Positions 53,195 to 61,747 of a stretch of 64,000 nucleotides of DNA are shown in pieces. Location of the stretch: positions 31,031 to 95,030 of the forward strand of contig CAZXQG010000007.1 in assembly GCA_964642725.1 (NCBI GenBank), in the 5' to 3' direction. Under the pieces are notes generated by a model, which worked only from the letters and a program-made list of their open reading frames with translations, was not told where the DNA came from and ran no database searches. This DNA is from JAGVPT01 sp964642725. GTDB lineage: Bacteria > Bacteroidota > Ignavibacteria > UBA10030 > UBA8401. The position numbers and the translations under genes were made by a program. Numbering within the stretch: position 1 is the stretch's first letter; each line of letters begins with the position of its first letter.

Positions 53195-54496
53195 TCATGC
53201 GTCAACGTCTTTCACCAACAGAACCAGAAATCCGCCGATGATCATTGACACTCCCCCCAAAACAAGCGCATAGATCGCCTCGTTGCCCAGCAATGTCCGC
53301 ATGACGAACCCCAGAATTCCCGCAGCCATGATCTGCGGGATTACGATGAAGAAATTAAATATTCCCATGTAGACTCCCATTCTCGCCGGCGGAAGGGATC
53401 CGGCAAGAATTGCATACGGCATCGAAAGGATGCTCGCCCATGCTAAACCTATTCCTACCATGGAAAGCAAAAGAATTACCGGATTGTGAACGACCAAAAA
53501 TGAGATGAGGCCCAATCCGCCGCAGAAGAGGCTGAGCATGTGGACAGTTTTTCTGCTTGTCTTTTTTGCAATCACCGGAAGCAAAAATGCCGCGAGCGCC
53601 GCAAAGCCGTTGTATGCGGCAAAAAGAACACCGACCCAATCCGCGCCTTTGTTAAAGAGAGGTGTTGTCGGATCTGTGGCGCCATAGATGTGGCTTGTAA
53701 CGGCCGATGTCGTATAGATCCACATAGCGAAAAGGGCAAACCATGAAAAGAATTGCACAACGGCAAGCTGAAGCATTGTACGCGGCATTTCCTTCAAACT
53801 TAAGAAAATGCTTTTCACCAATTCGAGCGGTCCGCGTTGTTCCGTCTTCTGACGGATGAACTCTTCCATATGCTCCGGCGGATACTCTTTTGTACGAAAG
53901 ACAGTCCAGCTGACTGCAGCGATGAGCGCAAATGCTCCTGCATAAAATGAATAGAGGACTGAACTTGGGATTTCTCCCTTTGGTGCGACATTGCTCACGC
54001 CTACCCAATTGGTAAAAATGTATGGAAGAGCCGACGCTATCACGGCTCCTGTCCCGATAAAAAAACTCTGAACTGCGAACCCCGTGGTCCGTTGTTCAGA
54101 AGGAAGCAGATCGGCGACAAGCGCACGAAAAGGCTCCATCGAAATATTTATCGACGCATCGAGAATCCACAACATCCCTGCGGCAACCCATAGGGCAGGT
54201 GAATTCGGCATGACCATGAGCGCTGCAGTCGCCAGTATCGCCCCCGTGAGGAAATATGGTCTCCTCCTGCCGAGACGGTTCCACGTGCGGTCGCTAAAGT
54301 AACCTATGATGGGCTGAACAAGAAGACCGGTCGTCGGCGCGGCGATCCAGAGTATCGGTATGTCTGCGACGTTAGCGCCCAACGTCTCAAAAATCCTGCT
54401 GACGTTTGCATTCTGCAGCGCAAACCCGAATTGAATGCCGAGAAATCCGAAACTCATGTTCCAGATTTTCCAAAAATTCAGCCTGGGCTTTTCCAT
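53195..54496 (-). CDS. SUC/SLC45-type MFS sugar transporter
   Basis: 433 residues, 12 membrane helices. The signature SDRTWNRLGRRRPYFLTG after helix 2 is that of the sucrose/maltose proton symporters (GPH/SUC, SLC45). FRALVADLLPSEQRTTGF after helix 4 is also typical. It should import maltose or other alpha-glucosides across the inner membrane with protons. A second paralogue lies at 57659-58951, on the other side of the ABC permease genes; both share the GRRRP motif. About 120 bp separate it from malG. Confidence 0.88.
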   Translation of the reverse strand: MEKPRLNFWKIWNMSFGFLGIQFGFALQNANVSRIFETLGANVADIPILWIAAPTTGLLVQPIIGYFSDRTWNRLGRRRPYFLTGAILATAALMVMPNSPALWVAAGMLWILDASINISMEPFRALVADLLPSEQRTTGFAVQSFFIGTGAVIASALPYIFTNWVGVSNVAPKGEIPSSVLYSFYAGAFALIAAVSWTVFRTKEYPPEHMEEFIRQKTEQRGPLELVKSIFLSLKEMPRTMLQLAVVQFFSWFALFAMWIYTTSAVTSHIYGATDPTTPLFNKGADWVGVLFAAYNGFAALAAFLLPVIAKKTSRKTVHMLSLFCGGLGLISFLVVHNPVILLLSMVGIGLAWASILSMPYAILAGSLPPARMGVYMGIFNFFIVIPQIMAAGILGFVMRTLLGNEAIYALVLGGVSMIIGGFLVLLVKDVDA

Positions 54497-54616
54497 TTTA
54501 CTCTATCGGTTTTTGATGAATGTCTCCGGTGCGAAGATCTCACCGCAATGCGGTAGTGCTATAGTTGGGCTCGCTCTCGGACACCTCTACAGTGTTTGAC
54601 AGCCATTACAGAAGCA

Positions 54617-55459
54617 TCATCCTTTGACGCTCCCGAGCGTCAATCCTGAAACAAGCCATTTGCTCAATGAAAGGAAGAGTACCACGACGGGTATCGTAAC
54701 GATCATTGAGGCCGCACCGTAAAGGCCCCACTCGGACCCCATGTTTGATTCAAATGACTTCAATCCTATCGGGAGCGTCCACATCCTCGTGTCTTGAAGG
54801 ATCTGTGCTGCGACAACATACTCGGTCCACGCGGACATGAATGAGAAGAGGGCCGTTATCACCAGCGCCGGAGAGGCCAGCGGTAAAATAATCTTATAGA
54901 AAGTTTGAAAGCGATTGCATCCGTCGATTCGTCCGGCTTCTTCAAGGCTTGTCGGTATAGTATCGTAATACCCCTTCATCTGCCAAACGCAGAACGGAAG
55001 TGCAGTGGCGGAGTACATGATCATGATGCCCAAATAGGAATTAATGAGATGGAGTTTCACGAGCATAATGTACATGGGGAGTAAAAGCATCGTGGCCGGA
55101 AACATCTGTGTCACGAGAAGACTCAGGAGGCCAAGTTTTTTTCCGACGAAGCTGAACCTTGAAAACGCATACCCCGCGGTCGAAGCAAGTGCCACGCCGG
55201 TGAGGGTTACAACAAATGCGACAAACGTGCTGTTCATAAGCCAAAGGCCGAACGGGCGTTCCGTAAAGAGAGCTGTGTAGTTGCGCAACGTTGCATCTTT
55301 CGGGATGATTTCCAGCGACGTAGACATAAGCCTGTCGGCCGGACGAAGCGAGACGGTGAGGATTTGTGAAACCGGATATAGTGCAATCAAACAGAAAAGC
55401 ACCAAGACGAGGTACGTTGCTGTGACCCTGATGTATGTCTTCTTTTTCGCATCCGTCAT
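54617..55459 (-). CDS. maltose-type ABC transporter permease (MalG-like)
   Basis: 280 residues, six membrane helices. The EAA loop that docks the ATPase is EEAGRIDGCNRFQTFYKIIL followed by PLASPAL; it and the C-terminal PVVVLFLSLSKWLVSGLTLG with GSVKG match MalG. Starts 17 bp after the malF-like gene. No ATPase gene (MalK/MsmX type) is present in the window, so the pump must be energised by one encoded elsewhere. The sugar is probably maltose or maltodextrin given the amylases upstream. Confidence 0.93.
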   Translation of the reverse strand: MTDAKKKTYIRVTATYLVLVLFCLIALYPVSQILTVSLRPADRLMSTSLEIIPKDATLRNYTALFTERPFGLWLMNSTFVAFVVTLTGVALASTAGYAFSRFSFVGKKLGLLSLLVTQMFPATMLLLPMYIMLVKLHLINSYLGIMIMYSATALPFCVWQMKGYYDTIPTSLEEAGRIDGCNRFQTFYKIILPLASPALVITALFSFMSAWTEYVVAAQILQDTRMWTLPIGLKSFESNMGSEWGLYGAASMIVTIPVVVLFLSLSKWLVSGLTLGSVKG

Positions 55460-55476
55460 AAGTTATCGGCTAGAAT

Positions 55477-56379
55477 TTAGTAGGCTCCTTCAGTTGCTTT
55501 TGTTCTTCGCATGAATGTCAGGCTGAAGACCAGGAGGATGAGAAAAATCACCATCGACAACGCTGCGCCATATCCGTACCTGTAGAAATTGAAAGCCGCC
55601 TTGTACACGAACGAGACGAGGAGATGCGTTTGATCCGACGGCTCTCCAGCATTACTCACGAGCCAAACAATATTCAAATTGTTGAACGTCCAGATCGTCC
55701 CGAGTGTAATAGCAGGCACCATGACGGGACGGATGAGCGGAATAGTAATGTTCTTCAGCTTATGGAACCACGATGCCCCATCCATGTCGGCCGCCTCATA
55801 CAGTTCATGCGGAATGCTCTGCAACGCACCAAGCGCGATGATCATCATAAATGGAAATCCGAGCCACACATTTGTAATGATAACGGCGATGAATGTTTCA
55901 ACCGGGCTTTTCAGCCACTGGACTGCCGGGAGCCCGAACCACTGCGTAAGCATGAGATTGATTGAACCATACTCATAATTAAACATGCCGCGCCAGGTGA
56001 GTGCAACAATAAGCTGAGGAACAGCCCAAGGCAGAACTAAAATAGTTCGGAAAATTGCTTTCCCCCGAATTTCCTTTTGGTTCAGAAGAAGCGCAAGAAA
56101 TACTCCAATCACCACGTGGAAAATAAGATTGACCACTGTCCAAATAATTGTTTTGAGAAACACGTCGTAGAAATTTGGCTTCGACTCCTCGGTGAAGACC
56201 TTCACATATTGTCTGAAGCCGACAAAATGCCAATCCCGGATATGAGAAAGGCTCATGTTCGAGAGTGAAATGATAATGTTGAAAATGAAGGGATAGAAGA
56301 CGACCCCGATGAGCACCAGGAAGGCCGGTGCAACAAAGAAGAAGACGAATGCCTTGGTTTTCAGTCTCTGGTTTGTCAT
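55477..56379 (-). CDS. maltose-type ABC transporter permease (MalF-like)
   Basis: 300 residues, six membrane helices. The EAA loop is YEAADMDGASWFHKLKNITI followed by PLIRPVM. It lacks the extra periplasmic domain of E. coli MalF, as do most bacterial CUT1 permeases. The ATG overlaps the stop of the binding-protein gene (ATGA), so it is translationally coupled to it. Confidence 0.93.
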   Translation of the reverse strand: MTNQRLKTKAFVFFFVAPAFLVLIGVVFYPFIFNIIISLSNMSLSHIRDWHFVGFRQYVKVFTEESKPNFYDVFLKTIIWTVVNLIFHVVIGVFLALLLNQKEIRGKAIFRTILVLPWAVPQLIVALTWRGMFNYEYGSINLMLTQWFGLPAVQWLKSPVETFIAVIITNVWLGFPFMMIIALGALQSIPHELYEAADMDGASWFHKLKNITIPLIRPVMVPAITLGTIWTFNNLNIVWLVSNAGEPSDQTHLLVSFVYKAAFNFYRYGYGAALSMVIFLILLVFSLTFMRRTKATEGAY

Positions 56380-57662
56380 TCGTTCATCTCTTTGATTTTC
56401 CTCAATGCATCATTCTGCATGTCGATTGCCGATTGTTCTGCCGACTTGTAGCCTCCCAACACCGCCTGATAGCTCGGCCGCATCGCATCCCAAATAGCCC
56501 TCAACTCCGGAACAACGGGCATCGCGCGCCCATGCTCAATAGCAATCTGAGAATTCCTCATGATGTCATTCGTCTTCACAAAATCGCTCGCCAGAACAGA
56601 TTTTTTCGTCGGCATCGTGTGAAGGATCTTCGCAGATTCAAGTTCGTTTTCGTCGGACGTAAGAAATTTTATGAGTTCAACGGACCATTTCTTTTTCTCT
56701 TCAGAGATATTCGCATTGATCGAAAACCCTTTTGGAGAAACCATCGTTCCGCACCAGAGTCCGGTTTTAGTAATTTTTGGAAGAGGTGCGACGCCAAAAT
56801 CTATGCCTGCTTTTTCGTAGCCTGACCAAGACCAATCGCCATTAATGATCATGCCGACCTTGCCGTCCTTGAAAAGAACATCGGCGATTTCGTAATCCGC
56901 CTCGTTCGGAATGATCTTGTATTTATCCCGGAGGTCTTTGATGAACTTCAGCCCGTCGATTGTTCCCTGGTTATTCAACGCCGGCCGGCTGCTGTCGTCC
57001 ATTATCCATCCGCCAAATCCAGTCATAAACGGAATAAAGAAGAAGGGCTCAGTGTAATTCCATGCCAAACCGTACTGATCAGGCCTGCCGTCGCCGTCAA
57101 GGTCGCGCGTAAGATTCTTCCCAATCTCGACGAGCTCTTTGTCTGTGGTCGGCGGTTTCGGAACAAGCTTCTTGTTGTATACAAGCGTCAAATGATTGCC
57201 GAGTTTGTCGGCAATCTGATAGAGATGACCTTTATAATACGTCAATCCTTTGGGATCGAACTGGTCCAGGTAGGACTTATCAAAAAGATTTTCCAGTGGC
57301 AGAATAATATCCATCACCTGAAACGGACCGACCTGATCCGCCGGACCGTAAACAATCTCCGGCCCTTGCCCTGCGATCGCGGCAATAATGAAGCCGGAAC
57401 GAAGCTCTTCGGTCTCCTTAAAAAGCTGCTCGACCTCCACTTCGGGATGAAGTTTCATGAATTTCCGAAGCTGCGCCTCTAGCACGACGCGGATATCGAT
57501 CCTATCCTGATGCCAGATCGTGATTCGAATCTTCTCTTCTTTTTTCGCTCCGCATCCGGAAAGAGAGGCGATCATTGCAAAGGCGACAAAAAGAGAAGAA
57601 AGAAAGACAAGAAAAGTGCTTCTATTGATTCCCCGGAATATTAGAATCTTCGGCTTAATCAA
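56376..57662 (-). CDS. sugar ABC transporter substrate-binding lipoprotein (MalE-like)
   Basis: 428 residues, family 1 solute-binding protein. The lipobox is LSGC with the lipidated C37, so the mature protein is anchored in the inner or outer membrane facing the periplasm. KIRITIWHQDR begins the fold; GPAD(Q)VGPFQVMDIILPLEN and MIINGDWSWSGYEKAGIDFG are conserved for maltose/maltodextrin binders, including the Trp-rich ligand site. The start is a TTG overlapping the stop of the upstream MFS gene (TTGA); no better ATG exists ahead of the signal peptide. Confidence 0.92.
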   Translation of the reverse strand: MIKPKILIFRGINRSTFLVFLSSLFVAFAMIASLSGCGAKKEEKIRITIWHQDRIDIRVVLEAQLRKFMKLHPEVEVEQLFKETEELRSGFIIAAIAGQGPEIVYGPADQVGPFQVMDIILPLENLFDKSYLDQFDPKGLTYYKGHLYQIADKLGNHLTLVYNKKLVPKPPTTDKELVEIGKNLTRDLDGDGRPDQYGLAWNYTEPFFFIPFMTGFGGWIMDDSSRPALNNQGTIDGLKFIKDLRDKYKIIPNEADYEIADVLFKDGKVGMIINGDWSWSGYEKAGIDFGVAPLPKITKTGLWCGTMVSPKGFSINANISEEKKKWSVELIKFLTSDENELESAKILHTMPTKKSVLASDFVKTNDIMRNSQIAIEHGRAMPVVPELRAIWDAMRPSYQAVLGGYKSAEQSAIDMQNDALRKIKEMNE

Positions 57663-58951
57663 CGTGCACCTTCAACTGCAATTGAGGAAGCCTTCCCTTG
57701 TTTTTCCTCTTTCACAAATGTCCAGAAGAACGCCGAAAGAGCAACGCTAACTCCACTGATGATGAAAATGACATTCTTATCTGCAGCATGCTGAATGACA
57801 ATACCAAGGGCCAGGCTTACAAAAAGTTGAGGCAGCACCACTGACAAATTAAAAATGCCCATAAAAAATCCCATACGGCTTTTCTGAACCTTCTCGGACA
57901 TGATGGCAAAGGGAAGGCTGACAATCGCACCCCATCCGACGCCGACGATAGCCATAAACGCATATACTGCGAATGGCGTCTTTCCCCAAAAAGCGATAAG
58001 AAAATACCCGATTGCCATTATTGCAACACAGCTCAGATGTGTCAGTACGCGGCCGATTTTCTCAGCAATCGGTTCGAGAACAAAGCCCGGCAGAATAAAG
58101 CCTATGGTGTTCAACACTGCAAAGGAAATCGAGATGACTTGCCCGGAGAGAAGAGCAGAGCCTTGAGAATCTGAAATCAATTTTTGCTGGATGTAAGCGA
58201 TGATATACACAAACATTGTTTGGACGCCGATCCAGGAAAACGCATGTGCGACATAAAGACGAATGAGCTGTCCCCAATTGGTCGCGGATTCGACCTTCTC
58301 CTTCCTGCTAACAATATCAGATGATTCTTTCTCCACCAGTTCGCGCTTTTCGGAGATGAACAACACCGGTACGATGGAAAAGAGCAAGACAATAAATACT
58401 CCGAGATAAATAAGGACATAGTTCCCGAACACCGCCCCGACAACGTAGGCGAAAACGCCGAAGAATCCTGAAATCGTTTGCATCCATGTATATCCTTTTG
58501 TGCGTGGATTCCCTTCAGGGGTTACGTCGGCGATGACAGAACGGGTGGGGTTGAAGCTTATGTTGATCGCGAGATCGAGCGTGAGCGCTACAAATACCGC
58601 AACTCCAAGCAGACTCTCAATGCCGAAGAACGATCGTATGGTATCGATATTTGGCAACGCGAGCAGCATTGAGGCGGCTAAAACACCGCCGATCAAAATA
58701 AACGGGCGTCTCCTCCCTCCCCAAAACCAAACCTTGTCGCTGATGAGGCCAATGATGACCTGTCCAAAAATACCAGCAAGAGGGCCCGCCGCCCACACGA
58801 TTCCGACTTCATGGATGTCAAGATTGTATTTTGTCGTCAGAATCCAGCTGAGCGCCGAGATCTGAATGGAGAGAGCGAACCCCATTGCAGTCGACGGCAA
58901 GCTGATGATTGCGTAGAACGATCGGGATAGTTTTTTTTGAATTTGTAGCAT
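57659..58951 (-). CDS. SUC/SLC45-type MFS sugar transporter, paralogue
   Basis: 430 residues from the ATG at 58951 (longer frame to 59020 unlikely). Twelve membrane helices; SDKVWFWGGRRRPFILIGG after helix 2 is the SUC/SLC45 signature, as in the other MFS gene here, and FNPTRSVIADVTPEGNPRTK follows helix 4. It should be a proton-coupled importer of maltose or a related alpha-glucoside. It lies between the GH57 amylase and the ABC genes, overlapping malE by 4 bases, so ABC and MFS routes are produced together. Confidence 0.88.
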   Translation of the reverse strand: MLQIQKKLSRSFYAIISLPSTAMGFALSIQISALSWILTTKYNLDIHEVGIVWAAGPLAGIFGQVIIGLISDKVWFWGGRRRPFILIGGVLAASMLLALPNIDTIRSFFGIESLLGVAVFVALTLDLAINISFNPTRSVIADVTPEGNPRTKGYTWMQTISGFFGVFAYVVGAVFGNYVLIYLGVFIVLLFSIVPVLFISEKRELVEKESSDIVSRKEKVESATNWGQLIRLYVAHAFSWIGVQTMFVYIIAYIQQKLISDSQGSALLSGQVISISFAVLNTIGFILPGFVLEPIAEKIGRVLTHLSCVAIMAIGYFLIAFWGKTPFAVYAFMAIVGVGWGAIVSLPFAIMSEKVQKSRMGFFMGIFNLSVVLPQLFVSLALGIVIQHAADKNVIFIISGVSVALSAFFWTFVKEEKQGKASSIAVEGAR

Positions 58952-59005
58952 GATCGCAATTATCGCGTCCGAAAGTAATAAGTTGAGAGATCTGAAAATT
59001 ATTAT

Positions 59006-59073
59006 CACGCGAAGACGCAAAGACGCATAAGCTTCATTTTTAATATACTTTGCGCCTTAGCGACTTTGCGCGA
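59006..59073. repeat. imperfect inverted repeat with ACGCAAAG motifs
   Basis: CACGCGAAGACGCAAAGACGCA (59006-59027, quoted as two overlapping parts: CACGCGAAGACGC and GCAAAGACGCA) faces TTTGCGCCTTAGCGACTTTG plus CGCGA (59049-59073). It lies between the MFS and GH57 genes. Related CGCAAAG sequences occur near 45.46 and 51.52 kb. Confidence 0.5.
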
Positions 59074-59146
59074 GGCAAGCTTTCCTGATTATTTAGAAGC
59101 CTCAAGTTATGAGCATGTGGACGAAAATATCATCCCAGCACGCATA

Positions 59147-61744
59147 TCACATTTTGCCGAACTTGTCGGTAAGCACGACTCGATCCAGCGACCCATCGAG
59201 GAATACTCTCCGATTACCGCTTGGGAATTCTTCACCCGGATTCCATTCGCCGCTCGGTCCGCTGTTCGTAAATTTGTACTGAATTTCCGTCCCTACCGGA
59301 AACTTCAGCTCGATCGTCCACACACTGTCGTTCTGCTGCTGGTCTCCATGCGTTCCATCGTCGTACATTCTTACGGTGTTGGGTTTCCAGTTTCCCAGCC
59401 GCTCTTGATTTCCAACTATATAAATTCCTTTGCGCACGTACATGTTCCGGGCATCGCACTGAAACACCACGGAAACGGAATCGGTTCTATTGCTCTGCGC
59501 CATTGTGCCCTGAGGAGGACGAGTTGTCGTTTCCTCATCAAGAATAATTTCTTTAAATTCTCTTAGAGGCATCGTGCCCCCTGCTTCGTGCGCAAATGTG
59601 TAAATGTTTCTTAAGTGTGTGACGTACGCGATATCAAACGGTTTGTCTCCGGCAGGAGCCGTTTGGTCAGTGCCATACCACCAGAACCAGTCGGAGCCTT
59701 CTGCAGCATACATTTCCTCCCATGCTTTGTATGCCGAGTACTTCCGCGATCCCACTTCCGGTTCCGGAGACTTTGGATTGGGCTGGGGCAAACCCGATTG
59801 TTCTAAATCCTGCCTGGCAACAAGCAAATAATTCCATGCACGATTTTCTTCATCTTCACCAATCCACGTATCAAAGTTGGCATTGATCCACGAACCGGGG
59901 TACAGCCACTCAAGCTTTCGCATTGAAGAGATCGGATGCGCGGCGACGTCACGCTTCGGATTGCCTTGCATGTATTCCGTCATTGTGACGGAGATAATCT
60001 GCTTCGATTCATAGAGAGCGCTCAGTTTTCTGTACAAGGCATGCAGAAATTCTTTTCCATCATTGTCCTGCCGATACCATTCCCAAGCGTTCTCCCCGTC
60101 AAGAATAACCGTAAGCAAACGGTCCGGCTCCCCTTCCAGCGGCGCGTACCGCAGGATGCTTTTGATGAAATCATCGGCGGCATCTTCTCCGCGGAAGTTT
60201 TGATATGTAAAACCAATTTTGTCGGACAATTCAGTGTCGCGAAAGACGACAACAACTGAATCTTTTTCAACGTCATTCGCATACACACCGTATGGATAAA
60301 ACTTCGGCTGACTGTATGGTTTGGAACGAGCCAGGATCTTCTCATCCGTCGCTATCCAGCGGATTCCATTCCTCCCGAAAATAGGAATAATCTCCTGGGC
60401 GACAGAACCTTCCGCCGGCCACATGCCCGCGGGAGCTTGTCCGAATTTTTCCGTATAGTATTCAACGGCCTTGGCAACCTGGGCATCCGCATCCTGAGGA
60501 TAATGAAAGCGGTTGGGCATGGTATCATTCGGTTGACAGACCTTTGCAAGATCGGTATCAAAAATCAGCGGGAGAATCGGATGGAAGAACGGCGTTGTTG
60601 CGATTTCGATTTGGCCTTCGTAGCTCGCGGGGTGATACATCAACTTCTTGTGGATGGGAATAATATTAGAAAGAACTTTGAACGTCTCAGCAACGATGCG
60701 ATTACAATCTTCCTCCGAAATCCTTCCCCGTAAATAGTATTTTCCGTCCGCCCGTTTCTCGACAAGGTCGGTCAAGTCAACAGTGTTTCCGTCGGCGAGC
60801 CGGATTCTCTCTTCTAAGAAGTCAGGGTCAAAATGCGCAAGGTAGAACCAGAATTTGAGATCGCGCAGTTCTTGCTCGGAAAATTTTTCTTTGCGCGAGT
60901 ACTTTCCCTTCAACAATTCATATCCCGGAAAACGAAGGATCTGCACCTCGCTGATGCCGAACGCATTCCAGATATTGTACAAAAGGAAATTTAAATCGCG
61001 GTCATCGAAATCTTTCGTCGGCTTTAGCGCCAGGTCAATCCAGGGGTCAGTCTTCCCTTTCCACCGGGAAAAGAATCCCGCAGTATCAACGCGGTTATTC
61101 TTGACATCAACAAACGGGCGAAGCCTGTCAACATAATATTTCTCAAGCTGGAATAGGAGCGACGAGGTGAGATTGACATTGTAGTGCACGTTAGGATATT
61201 TCTCAAGAATCGACGCCATGTCGTAATAATCTTTTGTGCCGTGCGTTCGGACCCATGGGCCCTGAAGCTGATCGCTTTGCGGGTCAAGATACAGGGGTTG
61301 ATGCTGGTGCCAAATGAGATTGAGATAAAGCGTTCCGCCGGAGCGAGGATACGTGTCATTCATAGTTTTTTTCGCAGATGGGATATATCCGTGGTAAAAG
61401 AGTTCGTTGTGCTCGTTGAGGATAAATACTGAATTTTCACTTGTGTTGTTGTAGTTCGACAACCTCCCCGGATTGGCTTCATCAAGAACCCAGACGCTGT
61501 CAACCAAAAATTTGTATTCGTAAACGCCGGGCTTCAGTTTTTTGACGATGGAGAAAATCCCGTCCTTGGTTACTTTCATGCGGTCGGCATCGTGCGACCA
61601 TCCGTTGAAATCTCCCGCGAGAACAACGGAAGCAGCAGTCGATTTCACCGTGAAGAGAATTCCTCCATCGACTACTTTTGGCTGCGCGCAGAGGAATGCG
61701 CTCGCAAGAAGAATAAAAATTCCATCAGCAATCAGCGTTTTCAC
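59147..61744 (-). CDS. GH57 alpha-amylase/amylopullulanase-type enzyme with starch-binding modules
   Basis: 865 residues from a GTG. It has a signal peptide (LIADGIFILLASAFLCAQ), an N-terminal CBM48/AMPK-type module (VVLAGDFNGWSHDADRMKV), the GH57 catalytic part with LIWHQHQPLYLDP (motif 1), TTPFFHPILPL (motif 2), the nucleophile E445 in GMWPAEGSVAQ (motif 3), RDTELSDKIGF and VILDGENAWEWY (later motifs), and a C-terminal CBM20 module (YIVGNQERLGNWKPNTVRM). It should cleave alpha-1,4 and perhaps alpha-1,6 bonds in starch or glycogen. It has no T9SS tail, so it may stay in the periplasm, unlike the GH13 neighbour 3 bp upstream. Confidence 0.92.
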   Translation of the reverse strand: MKTLIADGIFILLASAFLCAQPKVVDGGILFTVKSTAASVVLAGDFNGWSHDADRMKVTKDGIFSIVKKLKPGVYEYKFLVDSVWVLDEANPGRLSNYNNTSENSVFILNEHNELFYHGYIPSAKKTMNDTYPRSGGTLYLNLIWHQHQPLYLDPQSDQLQGPWVRTHGTKDYYDMASILEKYPNVHYNVNLTSSLLFQLEKYYVDRLRPFVDVKNNRVDTAGFFSRWKGKTDPWIDLALKPTKDFDDRDLNFLLYNIWNAFGISEVQILRFPGYELLKGKYSRKEKFSEQELRDLKFWFYLAHFDPDFLEERIRLADGNTVDLTDLVEKRADGKYYLRGRISEEDCNRIVAETFKVLSNIIPIHKKLMYHPASYEGQIEIATTPFFHPILPLIFDTDLAKVCQPNDTMPNRFHYPQDADAQVAKAVEYYTEKFGQAPAGMWPAEGSVAQEIIPIFGRNGIRWIATDEKILARSKPYSQPKFYPYGVYANDVEKDSVVVVFRDTELSDKIGFTYQNFRGEDAADDFIKSILRYAPLEGEPDRLLTVILDGENAWEWYRQDNDGKEFLHALYRKLSALYESKQIISVTMTEYMQGNPKRDVAAHPISSMRKLEWLYPGSWINANFDTWIGEDEENRAWNYLLVARQDLEQSGLPQPNPKSPEPEVGSRKYSAYKAWEEMYAAEGSDWFWWYGTDQTAPAGDKPFDIAYVTHLRNIYTFAHEAGGTMPLREFKEIILDEETTTRPPQGTMAQSNRTDSVSVVFQCDARNMYVRKGIYIVGNQERLGNWKPNTVRMYDDGTHGDQQQNDSVWTIELKFPVGTEIQYKFTNSGPSGEWNPGEEFPSGNRRVFLDGSLDRVVLTDKFGKM

Positions 61745-61747
61745 GCG

